From: Variovorax atrisoli 110B
GTDB lineage: Bacteria; Pseudomonadota; Gammaproteobacteria; Burkholderiales; Burkholderiaceae_C
Assembly (NCBI RefSeq): GCF_000382045.1
Contig: NZ_KB907450.1
Location: 1,502,204-1,566,203, forward strand
Reading direction: 5' to 3'
Length of the DNA stretch: 64,000 bases
Below are positions 35,739 to 45,034 of the stretch, in pieces. The notes below the pieces were generated by a model, which ran no database searches, was not told the origin of the DNA, and saw only the letters and a program-made list of their open reading frames with translations. Numbering within the stretch: position 1 is the first letter of the stretch; each line of letters begins with the position of its first letter. A program made the position numbers and the translations under genes.

Positions 35739-35994
35739 TATAATCCGGCCGCTCAGCCAGCCGCCCGCAACGGGCGTGCAAGCCGTCTTCGAAGGAACGA
35801 AGACCGCAGCCGAAAAAGCTGCCCGCGACGACGCAACAAGAACCCACAAAACCCACCGGCCGCCAGCCCGAAGCGAGCCGCCGGTTTGCGCTCGTCCGAA
35901 CCGAATGGATCAGAGACGAGAAGCCATGGCGCGCCCGCATCCGGCGCGCGCCGCAGCCACTCCCCCCAAACGCAGGACACAGGAGAAGCTGCAC
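35739..35994 (+). promoter_or_regulatory. Structured 5' leader of the TonB receptor gene
   Basis: A TATAAT at 35739-35744 is followed by about 250 bases without a supported gene. Hairpins: GTCTTCG/CGAAGAC (near 35787-35807), GCAGC/GCTGC (near 35810-35826), and an ACCGGC/GCCGGT arm pair (near 35860-35890). No -35 is clear. No Fur box was recognised by eye and it does not match a cobalamin riboswitch layout. Confidence 0.35.
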
Positions 35995-38193
35995 ATGACA
36001 TCGAAGAAGCATCGGCGCCCGGCTTGGCGCCCCAACCCGCAAATTTCACATGCCCGCCGCGCCACGCTCGCGGCGACCGCCATGGCGCTGGGCGCCGCCG
36101 TGCCGGCCTACGCCCAGGAAAAGGACGAATCCGCCGAGACCCGCAAGGCCCTGCCCACGATCACCGTGACGGGCGACGCAGTCGAAAGCGCCACCGGCCC
36201 GGTGACCGGCTTCGTCGCCAGGCGCGGCGGCACCGCCACCAAGACCGACACGCCGCTGATCGAGACGCCGCAGGCCATCTCGGTGGTCACGCGCGACCAG
36301 ATGGAGGCGCAGAGCGCGCTCACGCTGCGCGAGACCACCAACTACACGGCCGGCGTGGTGTCGAGCTACTTCGACAGCCGCGTCGACTCCTTCAAGGTGC
36401 GCGGCGGCGAGGCCATCCAGTACCTCGACGGGCTGCAGCGAAGCTACGGCACCTACAACACCACGCGCGCCGATCCGTACACGCTGGAGCGGGTCGAGCT
36501 GCTGCGCGGGCCCTCTTCCGTGCTCTACGGCCAGGGGGGCATCGGCGGCGTGCTGAACCTGGTGTCGAAGCGCCCGCAGGCCGAGCTGCAGCGCGAAGTG
36601 CAGGTGCAGCTGGGCAGCCACAACCGCAAGCAGGTCGCGGCCGATTTCACCGGGCCGCTGGACACCGAGGGCAAGTGGCTCTATCGCCTGGTGGCCGTCA
36701 ACCGCGACAGCGGCACGCAGGTCGACCACGTGCCCGACGACCGCATCCTGCTCGCGCCCTCGCTCACCTGGCGCCCGAACGCCGACACCTCGCTCACGCT
36801 GCAGGCGCTCTACCAGAAGGACAAGAGCGGCTCGCTGATCGGATTCTTCCCGTGGCAGGGCACGCTGCTGCCGTCGCTCTACGGCCAGATTCCCACCTCG
36901 ACCTTCACCGGCGAGCCGGGCTTCGACCGCTACGACACGCGCAACACCTCGCTGGGCTACCTGTTCAGCCATCGCTTCAACGACACCTGGACCTTCAGGC
37001 AGAACCTGCGCTCGACCGAGAGCAAGGTGGTCTACAACACCTCGTACACCAGCTTCACCGCCAACAGGCTCACCGGCCGCCCGGCGCGCCCGGTGTTCAA
37101 CGCCGACCAGCGCACCATCGAGCGCGACCTGGTGGTGCAGCTCAACGGCGGCAAGATGCTGCTGCTCGACAACCAGGCAGAGGCCCACTTCAAGACCGGC
37201 GCAGCCGAGCACACGCTGCTCGTCGGCGCGGACTTCCAGCGCAACGAGACCTCGCAGCTCACGGGCCGCGGCCGCGCCGGCGCGCTCGACGTGTATGCGC
37301 CGGTGTACGGCAACTACACGCCGCCCGCATTCCTCACGCGGCAGCCCGCTGTGGTGCAGAAGCAGGCCGGCATCTACGTGCAGGATCAGGTCAAGTACGG
37401 CCGCTGGGTCGGCCTGCTGGGCCTGCGCCACGACAAGGCCACCACCGACACCGAAGGCCGCCCCGCCGTGGCGGTCGACGACAAGGCGACCACCAAGCGC
37501 GCCGGCCTCGTCTACCTGGCCGACGGCGGCTGGGCTCCGTACCTGAGCTATGCGGAATCGTTCCTGCCGCTGGGCGGCGCGGACGTGAACAACACGCCCT
37601 TCAAGCCCCAGCGCGGCAAGCAGTGGGAAGCCGGCGTGAAGTGGGAGCCCGAAGGCCAGCGCACCTCGTTCATGGCGGCGGTGTACGACCTGCGCGACAC
37701 CAACCGCAAGACCACCGACCCGACCAACCCTCTCAACAGCATCCAGCTCGGCGAGGTGCACGTGAAGGGGCTGGAGCTCGAATACAAGGGCAGCATCGGC
37801 CGCGACTGGGACTGGGTCGCCTCCTACGCCTACACCGACGCGCGCGTCTCGCGCAGCAACGGCACCGACCTGGGCAAGCGCATCTCGGGCGTGCCGAAGC
37901 ACACGGCCTCGGCCTGGCTGATGCGGCGCTTCTCCATCGGCGGCGTGCCCGGCTTCTCGCTGGGCGGCGGCGTGCGCTACATCGGCAAGTCGTGGGATGG
38001 CATGGACGCCAACCCGGTGCCCTCGGTCACCCTGCTGGACGCGATGTTCGCCTGGGACAACGGCCCGCTGCGCCTGTCGCTCAACGTGGGCAACCTGACC
38101 GACAAGGTGCAGCTGACCACCTGCCTGGCGCGCGGCGACTGTTTCTACGGCCAGCGCCGTACCGTGACTGCGGCGGCCACGTATCGCTTCTGA
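35995..38193 (+). CDS. TonB-dependent siderophore receptor
   Basis: 732-residue outer-membrane receptor. The signal peptide covers about residues 1-41 (ending AVPAYAQ), followed by a TonB-box-like LPTITVTGD. The plug domain follows (TPQAISVVTRDQMEAQ, YLDGLQRSYGTYNTTR, VELLRGPSSVLYGQGGIGGVLNLVSKRP), then a 22-strand barrel ending in the terminal Phe (TYRF). The plug sequence is of the ferrichrome/ferric-siderophore class (TIGR01783-like). No siderophore synthesis genes are nearby, so it likely takes up xenosiderophores. ATG at 35995 follows AGGAG. Confidence 0.94.
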   Translation: MTSKKHRRPAWRPNPQISHARRATLAATAMALGAAVPAYAQEKDESAETRKALPTITVTGDAVESATGPVTGFVARRGGTATKTDTPLIETPQAISVVTRDQMEAQSALTLRETTNYTAGVVSSYFDSRVDSFKVRGGEAIQYLDGLQRSYGTYNTTRADPYTLERVELLRGPSSVLYGQGGIGGVLNLVSKRPQAELQREVQVQLGSHNRKQVAADFTGPLDTEGKWLYRLVAVNRDSGTQVDHVPDDRILLAPSLTWRPNADTSLTLQALYQKDKSGSLIGFFPWQGTLLPSLYGQIPTSTFTGEPGFDRYDTRNTSLGYLFSHRFNDTWTFRQNLRSTESKVVYNTSYTSFTANRLTGRPARPVFNADQRTIERDLVVQLNGGKMLLLDNQAEAHFKTGAAEHTLLVGADFQRNETSQLTGRGRAGALDVYAPVYGNYTPPAFLTRQPAVVQKQAGIYVQDQVKYGRWVGLLGLRHDKATTDTEGRPAVAVDDKATTKRAGLVYLADGGWAPYLSYAESFLPLGGADVNNTPFKPQRGKQWEAGVKWEPEGQRTSFMAAVYDLRDTNRKTTDPTNPLNSIQLGEVHVKGLELEYKGSIGRDWDWVASYAYTDARVSRSNGTDLGKRISGVPKHTASAWLMRRFSIGGVPGFSLGGGVRYIGKSWDGMDANPVPSVTLLDAMFAWDNGPLRLSLNVGNLTDKVQLTTCLARGDCFYGQRRTVTAAATYRF

Positions 38194-38293
38194 AGAAAAT
38201 CCCCGCCTGGGCGAAGGTCTGGCGCGGGGGCGACAGGCTCCCTCCGGGGCCGACACCTAGAATCGGCCCCGCTGTCCGGCTCGCCGGGCGGCA

Positions 38294-38462
<169 letters not shown>

Positions 38463-38564
38463 GAAATGCGGGCCTGCCCGTGCGTCCGGCTTCGGCCCGC
38501 GCGCGAGCTGCCTTGCGGTTTCGTGCGCCCTGATTCAGGAAACCTGCTTTCTCAGAGGCACACC

Positions 38565-39077
38565 ATGAGTCAGATCAACGACCTTCCCCTTTCCGCCGTC
38601 ACCGCGTCGGGTTCGCCACGCGGCACGCGCATCGCCTTCGTCGAGGCGCAGTGGCATTCCGACATCGTCCACCAGGCGCGCGACGCCTTCCTCGAGGAGA
38701 TGGAGCGCCTGGGCGTGGCGCGCGATCTCATCGACATCTTCGACGTGCCGGGCGCCTTCGAGATCCCGCTGCACGCCAAGCGCCTCGCCAACTCCGGCAA
38801 GTACGCAGCCATCATCGGCTGCGCGCTGGTGGTCGACGGCGGCATCTACCGCCACGAGTTCGTGGCGAACACGGTGGTCAGCACGCTGATGTCGCTGCAG
38901 CTGGAGACCGACGTGCCGATCTTCTCGGCCGTGCTCACGCCGCATCACTTCCACGAACACGTGGAGCACCGCAAGTACTTCCACCGCCACTTCGCGGTCA
39001 AGGGCACGGAAGTGGCCGAGGCCTGCGTGAAGACGCTCGAAGGGCTGAAGAAGGTGGACGCGCTCCTGGCCGCCTGA
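38565..39077 (+). CDS. ribH: 6,7-dimethyl-8-ribityllumazine synthase, type II (RibH2-like)
   Basis: 170-residue enzyme condensing 5-amino-6-ribitylaminouracil with 3,4-dihydroxy-2-butanone 4-phosphate in riboflavin synthesis. It has GAFEIPLHAKRLA, and VVDGGIYRHEFVANTVVSTLM with the catalytic-region His. It reads VVDGGIYRHEF instead of the usual VIRGxTxHFD; that and TPHHFHEHVEHRKYFHRHF are features of the decameric type II enzymes such as Brucella RibH2. The FMN riboswitch upstream supports the assignment. It is isolated from other rib genes. Confidence 0.95.
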   Translation: MSQINDLPLSAVTASGSPRGTRIAFVEAQWHSDIVHQARDAFLEEMERLGVARDLIDIFDVPGAFEIPLHAKRLANSGKYAAIIGCALVVDGGIYRHEFVANTVVSTLMSLQLETDVPIFSAVLTPHHFHEHVEHRKYFHRHFAVKGTEVAEACVKTLEGLKKVDALLAA

Positions 39078-39117
39078 CCTACGTGACAAGGCCGGCGGGC
39101 CTGCGTAACCTGCGCGG

Positions 39118-39801
39118 ATGAGCAGCCCATCCGCCTCCGCACGCGAAGACCGCTACACCCTCTACGGCGCGCCCGGCTCGGGCGCCACGCCCATCCACGC
39201 CGCGCTCACGCTGATTGGCGCGCAGGTCGAGACCATCGACATCGCCCCCTGGGAGGGCGATGCCGAGCGCGAGCGCGTCGCCGGCGTCAACCCGATGCGG
39301 CAGGTGCCGGCGCTCGTGCTGCCGTCGGGCGAGGTGATGACCGAGAGCGCGGCCATCCTGATCTGGCTGGGCGACCGCTATCCCGAGGCGCAGCTCTGTC
39401 CCGCGCCCGACGACCCGCTGCGTGCGCGCTACCTGCGCTGGATGGTCTACCTGCCGGCCGCCATCTATTCGATGTTCTGGGTGCGCGACGAGCCTTCGCG
39501 CCTCGTGCCCGACCCGGCCGCGCAAGCCGCGATGCTCGAACGCACCGCCGAGCGCATCGCGCATTGCTGGCAGCTGATGGATTCGCAGATCGACGAGCCA
39601 GCGCCCTACCTGCTGGGCGAGAAGATCAGCATGCTCGACCTGTACGTGACCGTGGTGTCGCGCTGGACGCCGCGCCGCCGGCGCTTCTATCGCGTGGCGC
39701 CGCGCATGACGCAGGTGGTGCGCCGCGTGGATGCCGATCCGCGCCTGGCGGAGTTCTGGGCGGCGCGCTTCCCGTTCTCGATGGACGCGCAGGAAAGCTG
39801 A
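39118..39801 (+). CDS. Glutathione S-transferase
   Basis: 227-residue cytosolic GST. The N-terminal thioredoxin fold covers residues 10-85 (YTLYGAPGSGATPIHAALTLIGA, cis-Pro in NPMRQVPALVLPSGEVMTESAAIL with the gamma-Glu-binding ES), followed by the all-helical C-terminal domain (EKISMLDLYVTVVSRW). The substrate is unknown. The ATG at 39118 lacks a strong ribosome site. Confidence 0.9.
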   Translation: MSSPSASAREDRYTLYGAPGSGATPIHAALTLIGAQVETIDIAPWEGDAERERVAGVNPMRQVPALVLPSGEVMTESAAILIWLGDRYPEAQLCPAPDDPLRARYLRWMVYLPAAIYSMFWVRDEPSRLVPDPAAQAAMLERTAERIAHCWQLMDSQIDEPAPYLLGEKISMLDLYVTVVSRWTPRRRRFYRVAPRMTQVVRRVDADPRLAEFWAARFPFSMDAQES

Positions 39802-39841
39802 GCCCTCGGCCCCCGCCATCGGGTTTCCTATCATCGGCACC

Positions 39842-40222
39842 ATGACCGCACGCACCCCGACCACCGCCTACCCGATGACGATCTACCACAAGCCCAACTG
39901 CAGCACGTCGCGCAACGTGCTGTCGTTGATCCGCGAAAGCGGCGTGGAGCCCGAGATCGTTCTCTATCTTGAAACACCGCCCTCGAAGAAGAAGCTGCGC
40001 GAGCTCTCGAAGGCCATGGGCATGGGCGCGCGCGATCTGCTGCGCACCAAGGAAGCGCCCTACGAGGAGCTGAACATCGCCGACCCGAAATGGACCGACG
40101 ACCAGATCTTCGACTTCATCGTGGAGCACCCGATCCTGCTGCAGCGGCCCATCGTGGTGTCGCCTCGCGGCACGCTGATGTGCCGGCCGTGGGAGCGCGT
40201 GCGCGAGATCCTGCCGGCCTGA
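39842..40222 (+). CDS. ArsC-family (glutaredoxin-type) arsenate reductase
   Basis: About 126 residues. The thiol site is in YHKPNCSTSRNVL, close to the CxxS/T-S-R pattern of E. coli ArsC. Arg residues for oxyanion binding are in LQRPIVVSPRGTLMCRPWERV. It uses glutathione/glutaredoxin to reduce arsenate, or is a related Spx/YffB-like reductase. No ars operon partners are present. The ATG at 39842 adds an 11-residue leader before MTIYHKPN; the ATG at 39875 is the alternative. Confidence 0.88.
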   Translation: MTARTPTTAYPMTIYHKPNCSTSRNVLSLIRESGVEPEIVLYLETPPSKKKLRELSKAMGMGARDLLRTKEAPYEELNIADPKWTDDQIFDFIVEHPILLQRPIVVSPRGTLMCRPWERVREILPA

Positions 40223-40226
40223 AGCC

Positions 40227-41300
40227 TCAGTTCGCGGGGTCCTGCGCGAGACCCCAGGCGACGTGCTCGCGCACCAGCTCGCTCGGGTGCTCGGCACGCG
40301 TCGCCAGCGCTTGCTTCGCACCGCCCTCGCCCGAACGCACCGCATTGCCCAGCGCCACCGCGATGTTGCGTAGCCAGCGTTCATGGCCGATGCGGCGGAT
40401 CGGACTGCCTTCGGTGCGGCGAAGGAAGTCCTGCTCGGTCCATGCGAACAGATCGGCCAGGGTGCGGCCGGTGAGTTCCTGGCGCGCGTCGAAGTCGGGC
40501 AGCGTGCTCTTCTTCGCGAACTTGTTCCAGGGGCAGATCAGCTGGCAATCGTCGCAGCCGTAGATGCGGTTGGCCATCAGCGGGCGCAGCTCGAGCGGGA
40601 TGGGCCCGCCATGCTCGATGGTGAGGTACGAGATGCAGCGGCGTGCGTCGAGCCGCTTCGGCGCGATGATGGCCTGCGTCGGGCACACGTCGATGCAGGC
40701 GCTGCAGCTGCCGCAGTGCGCGGTGACGGGCTCGCTCGGCGGCAACTCCATGTCGACGTAGATCTCGCCCAGGAAGAACATCGAGCCGGCGTCGCGGTCG
40801 AGCACCAGCGTGTGCTTCCCGCGCCAGCCCTGGCCGCTGCGCGAGGCCAGCTCGGCCTCGAGCACGGGGGCCGAGTCGGTGAAGGCGCGGTGCCCGAAGG
40901 GGCCGACCTCCTCGGCGATTTGCTCCGCCAGCTTCGCGAGCCGGTTGCGCACCACCTTGTGATAGTCGCGCCCTCGCGCATAGACCGAGACGATGGCCTC
41001 GCCGGGACGCTTGAGGCGGTCGAACTCGATGGCCTGCCACTCGGGCTCGGTGCTGCGCGGCAGGTAGTCCATGCGCGCGGTGATCACGCTCACCGTGCCC
41101 GGCACCAGCTCGGCCGGACGCGCGCGGCGCGCGCCGTGCGTTGCCATGTATTGCATCTCGCCATGGAACCCATGGGCCAGCCATTGCATCAGACCGGCCT
41201 CGGCGCTCGACAGATCGACGCCCGCGATTCCGATTTGGGAGAATCCGAGTTCCCTGGCCAAGGCCTGAATACGAACAACGAGTGGATGGCTGACGATCAC
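40227..41300 (-). CDS. queG: Epoxyqueuosine reductase
   Basis: About 357 residues; last step of queuosine tRNA modification, cobalamin-dependent reduction of the epoxide. Two 4Fe-4S motifs: CGSCSACIDVCPTQAI and CDDCQLICPWNKF. N-terminal LARELGFSQIGIAGVDLSSAE and central RDYHKVVRNRLAKLAEQI are typical. The GTG at 41298-41300 gives VIVSHPLVVRIQALAREL, matching family N-termini; this makes its start overlap the divergent tsaE start by 15 bases. Confidence 0.93.
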   Translation of the reverse strand: MIVSHPLVVRIQALARELGFSQIGIAGVDLSSAEAGLMQWLAHGFHGEMQYMATHGARRARPAELVPGTVSVITARMDYLPRSTEPEWQAIEFDRLKRPGEAIVSVYARGRDYHKVVRNRLAKLAEQIAEEVGPFGHRAFTDSAPVLEAELASRSGQGWRGKHTLVLDRDAGSMFFLGEIYVDMELPPSEPVTAHCGSCSACIDVCPTQAIIAPKRLDARRCISYLTIEHGGPIPLELRPLMANRIYGCDDCQLICPWNKFAKKSTLPDFDARQELTGRTLADLFAWTEQDFLRRTEGSPIRRIGHERWLRNIAVALGNAVRSGEGGAKQALATRAEHPSELVREHVAWGLAQDPAN

Positions 41301-41792
41301 TTGCCGATTGTAGAAACGCACAAGAGCACCCGCAGCCTGCGCTGGTGCAGCGAAGCCGACACCGAAGCATTCGCGCAGAAGCTGGCCTCGGCGCCCGCAT
41401 TGAGCAATGCCTTCATCGAACTGCGTGGCGACCTCGGCGCCGGCAAGACCACTTTCGTACGCCACCTGCTTCGCGCCCTGGGCATCTCCGGACGCATCAA
41501 GAGCCCCACCTACGCGGTGGTCGAGCCCCACGAGGCGCCCGACGGGCTGCAGATCTTCCATTTCGACTTCTATCGCTTCGCCGATCCGCGCGAATGGGAC
41601 GACGCCGGCTTCCGCGACATCTTCGCGGGACCGGGCCTCAAGCTGGCCGAATGGCCGGACAACGCCGCGGGCCGTACGCCAATTGCCGACCTCGCTATTA
41701 AAATAGAAGCAATGACTGACGACACACGCAGCGTGACCCTCCTGGCGAACACCGCTCGCGGCAGCGATCTGCTGGCGCGCATCGCCGCATGA
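41286..41792 (+). CDS. tsaE: tRNA threonylcarbamoyladenosine synthesis ATPase TsaE
   Basis: 168-residue P-loop ATPase of the t6A complex with TsaB and TsaD. Walker A is GDLGAGKTTF, then SPTYAVVEPHEA and the conserved HFDFYRFADPREWDDAGF (Walker B-like region). C-terminal LKLAEWPDNAAGRTP is typical. It overlaps the downstream amidase gene by four bases (ATGA), the tsaE-amiC order common in Burkholderiales. Confidence 0.95.
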   Translation: MADDHLPIVETHKSTRSLRWCSEADTEAFAQKLASAPALSNAFIELRGDLGAGKTTFVRHLLRALGISGRIKSPTYAVVEPHEAPDGLQIFHFDFYRFADPREWDDAGFRDIFAGPGLKLAEWPDNAAGRTPIADLAIKIEAMTDDTRSVTLLANTARGSDLLARIAA

Positions 41793-43261
41793 AGGCGGCC
41801 GGCCTGAAACGGCGCGTGCTGCTGCAAGGCGGCAGCATCGCGCTGATGCTCGGCGTGCACCAGATCGCGCGCGGCGCCACCATCCTCGCCGTGCGCGTGT
41901 GGCCCGCCGCCGACTACACGCGCGTGACCATCGAGTCCGACGCACGCCTGAACTCGCAGCAGCTCGTGGTGGGCAGCCCGCCGCGGCTTGCGGTCGACAT
42001 CGAGGGCATCGACCTCAACCCCGAACTGCGCGAGCTCGTCGGCAAGATCAAGCCCGGCGACCCGTACATCAATGGCCTGCGCGTCGGGCAGAACGCGCCG
42101 AAGGTGGTGCGCATCGTGTTCGACCTGAAGCAGGCCGTGGTGCCCCAGGTGTTCTCGCTCGCGCCCGTGGCCGCCTACAAGCACCGGCTGGTGCTCGACC
42201 TCTATCCCGAGCAGGCGATCGACCCGATGGAAGCGCTGATCGCCGAGCGCCTGCGCGATGCGCCGCGCAGCTCCGGTGGCGGCTCCGCGGTCGCCGTCGC
42301 GCCGCCGGCAACCGCGCCTGCGCCCGCCGCGGATCCACTCGGCGACCTGATGGCGCAGCAGTCGATGCGACCCGGTCCGCAATCGCCGCCGCCCGCATCA
42401 ACGGCCGGCGGCGACAGGCCCTCGATGCCGCCGCCCCCGCCCGTGGTGGCGGCGGCGCCGCCCGCCAGGCCCCCTATGCCGTCCGCGCCGCCCGTGCCAC
42501 CCCCGCCACCGGTGGCCGCCACGGCCAATCGCACCGACCGAATCATCATCGTGGCGCTCGACCCCGGCCATGGCGGCGAAGACCCCGGCGCCATCGGCCC
42601 CAACGGCACGCGCGAGAAAGACATCGTGCTGCAGGTGGCGCACCGCCTGCGCCAGCGCATCAACGCGAGCAGCGTGAACGGCAGCCCCATGCGCGCCTTC
42701 CTCACGCGCGACGCCGACTTCTTCGTGCCGCTGGGCGTGCGCGTGCAGAAGGCGCGGCGCGTGCAGGCCGACCTGTTCGTGAGCATCCACGCCGACGCCT
42801 TCACCACCCCCGCTGCGCGCGGCGCCAGCGTGTTCGCGCTGAGCCAGAGCGGTGCCTCCAGCAGCGCTGCGCGCTGGCTCGCCAACAAGGAGAACGACGC
42901 CGACCGCGTCGGCGGCGTGAACGTGGGCAACCACGAGGCCCAGGTGCAGCGCGCGCTGCTCGACATGAGCACCACCGCGCAGATCAACGACAGCCTCAAG
43001 CTCGGCGGCGCGATGCTCGGCGAGATCAAGGGTATCGGCGCGCGGCTGCACAAGGGCCAGGTCGAACAGGCCGGCTTCGCGGTGCTGAAGGCGCCCGACA
43101 TTCCGAGCGTGCTGGTGGAGACCGCCTTCATCAGCAATCCGGAAGAAGAAGCCAACCTGCGCCGCGTCGACTACCAGGAGAACCTGGCCGATGCGCTGAT
43201 GCGCGGCATCCAGCGCTACTTCGCGCAGAACCCGCCGCTGGCGCGCAGCCGGCAGCTCTAG
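41789..43261 (+). CDS. amiC: N-acetylmuramoyl-L-alanine amidase, AmiC type
   Basis: 490-residue periplasmic cell-separation amidase. The N-terminus has a Tat-like signal (KRRVLLQGGSIALMLG), followed by an AMIN septal-targeting domain (residues 30-140). A Pro/Ala-rich linker (about 165-245) precedes the Amidase_3 zinc domain: ALDPGHGGEDPGAIG (His), TREKDIVLQVAHRLR (Glu), VSIHADAF (His) and VETAFISNPEEEANL (catalytic Glu). It cuts the stem peptide from MurNAc during division. Translationally coupled to tsaE. Confidence 0.95.
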   Translation: MKAAGLKRRVLLQGGSIALMLGVHQIARGATILAVRVWPAADYTRVTIESDARLNSQQLVVGSPPRLAVDIEGIDLNPELRELVGKIKPGDPYINGLRVGQNAPKVVRIVFDLKQAVVPQVFSLAPVAAYKHRLVLDLYPEQAIDPMEALIAERLRDAPRSSGGGSAVAVAPPATAPAPAADPLGDLMAQQSMRPGPQSPPPASTAGGDRPSMPPPPPVVAAAPPARPPMPSAPPVPPPPPVAATANRTDRIIIVALDPGHGGEDPGAIGPNGTREKDIVLQVAHRLRQRINASSVNGSPMRAFLTRDADFFVPLGVRVQKARRVQADLFVSIHADAFTTPAARGASVFALSQSGASSSAARWLANKENDADRVGGVNVGNHEAQVQRALLDMSTTAQINDSLKLGGAMLGEIKGIGARLHKGQVEQAGFAVLKAPDIPSVLVETAFISNPEEEANLRRVDYQENLADALMRGIQRYFAQNPPLARSRQL

Positions 43262-43409
43262 CCGCCGGCCGGTTGTAGGGCCAAAGCATGCACTCCTGTC
43301 CCACGCGGTTCGCCCCGCGAGTCCGCACAGGCACGTGCGGCAGGTTCCTACACGGTGCCCAAGGGTGTTCTGGACATGATGAACCATCACTCATCGAAAG
43401 GTGGAAATC

Positions 43410-43697
43410 ATGAAGACACGTCTCTGGATCGCTGCAGCCGCAGCCACTTCGGTCTTGACGATCGCGGGTTGCGCAAGCGGCCCCAATCAGAACCTCGGGA
43501 CCGGGGTGGGCGCAGTGGGCGGCGCACTGGTTGGCAATGCCATCGGCGGCAATACCGCGAGCACCGTGGGCGGCGCGGCCATCGGCGGCATCATCGGCAA
43601 CCAGGTCGGCCGCAACGCCGACGAACGCAACTATTACAACCAGCAACGCTATCCGCGCGGCAGTGGCTACTACCCGGGCAACGGCCCGAACTACTGA
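43410..43697 (+). CDS. Glycine-zipper small lipoprotein
   Basis: 95 residues. The lipoprotein signal ends TIAGC (Cys about residue 21). The glycine-zipper stretch GVGAVGGALVGNAIGG...VGGAAIGGIIGNQVG matches the Gly-zipper_2TM/OmpA-like membrane-spanning hairpin, and the tail is Tyr/Arg/Pro rich. AAAGGTGG precedes the ATG. Envelope-located; function unknown. A terminator follows 30 bases later. Confidence 0.85.
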   Translation: MKTRLWIAAAAATSVLTIAGCASGPNQNLGTGVGAVGGALVGNAIGGNTASTVGGAAIGGIIGNQVGRNADERNYYNQQRYPRGSGYYPGNGPNY

Positions 43698-43726
43698 TAC
43701 ACGGCCTGGGCAGCAGGCCTGAACTG

Positions 43727-43753
43727 AAAAGCGCGCCCGAGGGCGCGCTTTTT
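43727..43753. terminator. Bidirectional rho-independent terminator
   Basis: AAAGCGCGCCC/GGGCGCGCTTT with GA loop, flanked by A and T runs on both sides. It can end both the lipoprotein gene (plus) and the dedA-family gene (minus). Confidence 0.85.
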
Positions 43754-43779
43754 CATGGATGGATGGAAGGGATCGAAGA

Positions 43780-44451
43780 TCAGGCTTGCGAAGCCTGCTG
43801 CGCCTCGCGCGCCTTCTCGGCCTTCGAGGCCTTCCACGCGCCATAGATGGCAAGGAGGCCCGGCACGAAGATCAGCGCCCAGATGATCTTGTCCAGATGC
43901 TGGCGCACGAACGGCAGGTTGCCGAAGAAGTAGCCGGCGGTGGCGATGCCCAGCACCCAGATCAATGCGCCCACCACGTTGAACATCGTGAACTTCGCGC
44001 GGCTCATCTCGGCCACGCCCGCCACGAAGGGCGCGAAGGTGCGGATGAAGGGCATGAAGCGCGCGAGGATGATGGTGATGCCGCCGTAGCGCTCGTAGAA
44101 CGAATGGGCCTGGTCGAAGGCCTTGCGGTTGAAGAAGCGTGAGTTCTCCCACTGGAACACCTTCGGCCCGAAGTAGCGCCCGATGGAGTAGTTGCACTGG
44201 TCGCCCAGGATCGCGGCCGCGATCAAGATCCCGCAGGCCAGCGGATAGTTCATGAGCCCCGCGCCGCACAGCGCGCCTACGATGAAGAGCAGCGAGTCGC
44301 CGGGCAGGAACGGCATCACCACCGCGCCGGTTTCCACGAAGACGATGAGGAACAGCAAGGCGTAGACCCAGGGGCCGTAGGCGATGACGAAGGCCTCGAG
44401 GTGCTTGTCGACGTGAAGGATGAAGTCGACGAGAAAGCTGATGATTTCCAT
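43780..44451 (-). CDS. DedA-family (VTT) membrane protein
   Basis: 223-residue inner-membrane protein. The DedA signature has VETGAVVMPFLPGDSLLFIVGAL, GDQCNYSIGRYFGPKVF and YGGITIILARFMPFIRTFAPFVAGVAEMSRAKF with functional Glu, Asp and Arg residues. Members recycle undecaprenyl phosphate or other lipids and support proton-motive-force homeostasis. The C-terminus is charged and Ala rich. Five to six helices. Confidence 0.94.
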   Translation of the reverse strand: MEIISFLVDFILHVDKHLEAFVIAYGPWVYALLFLIVFVETGAVVMPFLPGDSLLFIVGALCGAGLMNYPLACGILIAAAILGDQCNYSIGRYFGPKVFQWENSRFFNRKAFDQAHSFYERYGGITIILARFMPFIRTFAPFVAGVAEMSRAKFTMFNVVGALIWVLGIATAGYFFGNLPFVRQHLDKIIWALIFVPGLLAIYGAWKASKAEKAREAQQASQA

Positions 44452-44499
44452 GGCCGCGGATTATCCTTGCTCGATCCCGACGCCCCCGTGAATCACCCC

Positions 44500-44997
44500 A
44501 TGCTGCACATACGCGCCGCCACCGATGTCGACTGGCCCGCCATCTGGTCGGTCCTCGAGCCGACCTTCCGCCGCGGAGATACCTACACCTATCCCCCCGA
44601 CGTGACCGAAGAGCAGGCACGCGAATCGTGGATGAAAGTGCGCACGGCGACTTTCGTCGCCTGCAACGACGAGGGCGCGGTGCTCGGCACCTACGTCATC
44701 CGGCCCAACCAGCCCGGCCAGGGCTCGCACGTAAGCAATTGCGGTTACGTGGTGTCCGATGCGGCGCGCGGCATGGGCGTGGCATCTGCCCTGTGCGAAC
44801 ACTCGCAGCAGGAGGCCCTGCGCATGGGCTTTCGTGCGATGCAGTTCAACTTCGTGGTGTCCACCAACGAAGGCGCGGTGCGGCTGTGGCGCAAGATGGG
44901 CTTCGATATCGTCGGCACGCTGCCTGGTGCCTTCAGGCATCCACGGCATGGCTTCGTGGATGCGTACGTGATGTTCAAGCAGCTGCAGCAGCCCTGA
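44500..44997 (+). CDS. GNAT-family N-acetyltransferase
   Basis: 165-residue acetyl-CoA-dependent transferase. The fold is seen in LHIRAATDVDWPAIWSVL, the acetyl-CoA site VVSDAARGMGVASALCEHSQQEALRMGF (R/Q-x-x-G-x-G/A variant) and VSTNEGAVRLWRKMGFDIVGTLPGAFRH. Substrate unknown. GTG at 44488 is an alternative start. It is divergent from dedA with a 48-base gap. Confidence 0.9.
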   Translation: MLHIRAATDVDWPAIWSVLEPTFRRGDTYTYPPDVTEEQARESWMKVRTATFVACNDEGAVLGTYVIRPNQPGQGSHVSNCGYVVSDAARGMGVASALCEHSQQEALRMGFRAMQFNFVVSTNEGAVRLWRKMGFDIVGTLPGAFRHPRHGFVDAYVMFKQLQQP

Positions 44998-45034
44998 GCC
45001 GGCGCCCCGATGGCCCCGCTTTTAGAATGACCCG

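Noticed and set aside
35739..35994. Cobalamin riboswitch before the TonB receptor
   Set aside because: A GCCCGCAAC-like stretch is present but the other conserved blocks and the B12 box order are missing, and the receptor is of siderophore type.
36046..38256. 736-codon antisense frame over the TonB receptor
   Set aside because: Shadow of the receptor gene in high-GC DNA; Arg/Ala/His-rich translation without a start signal.
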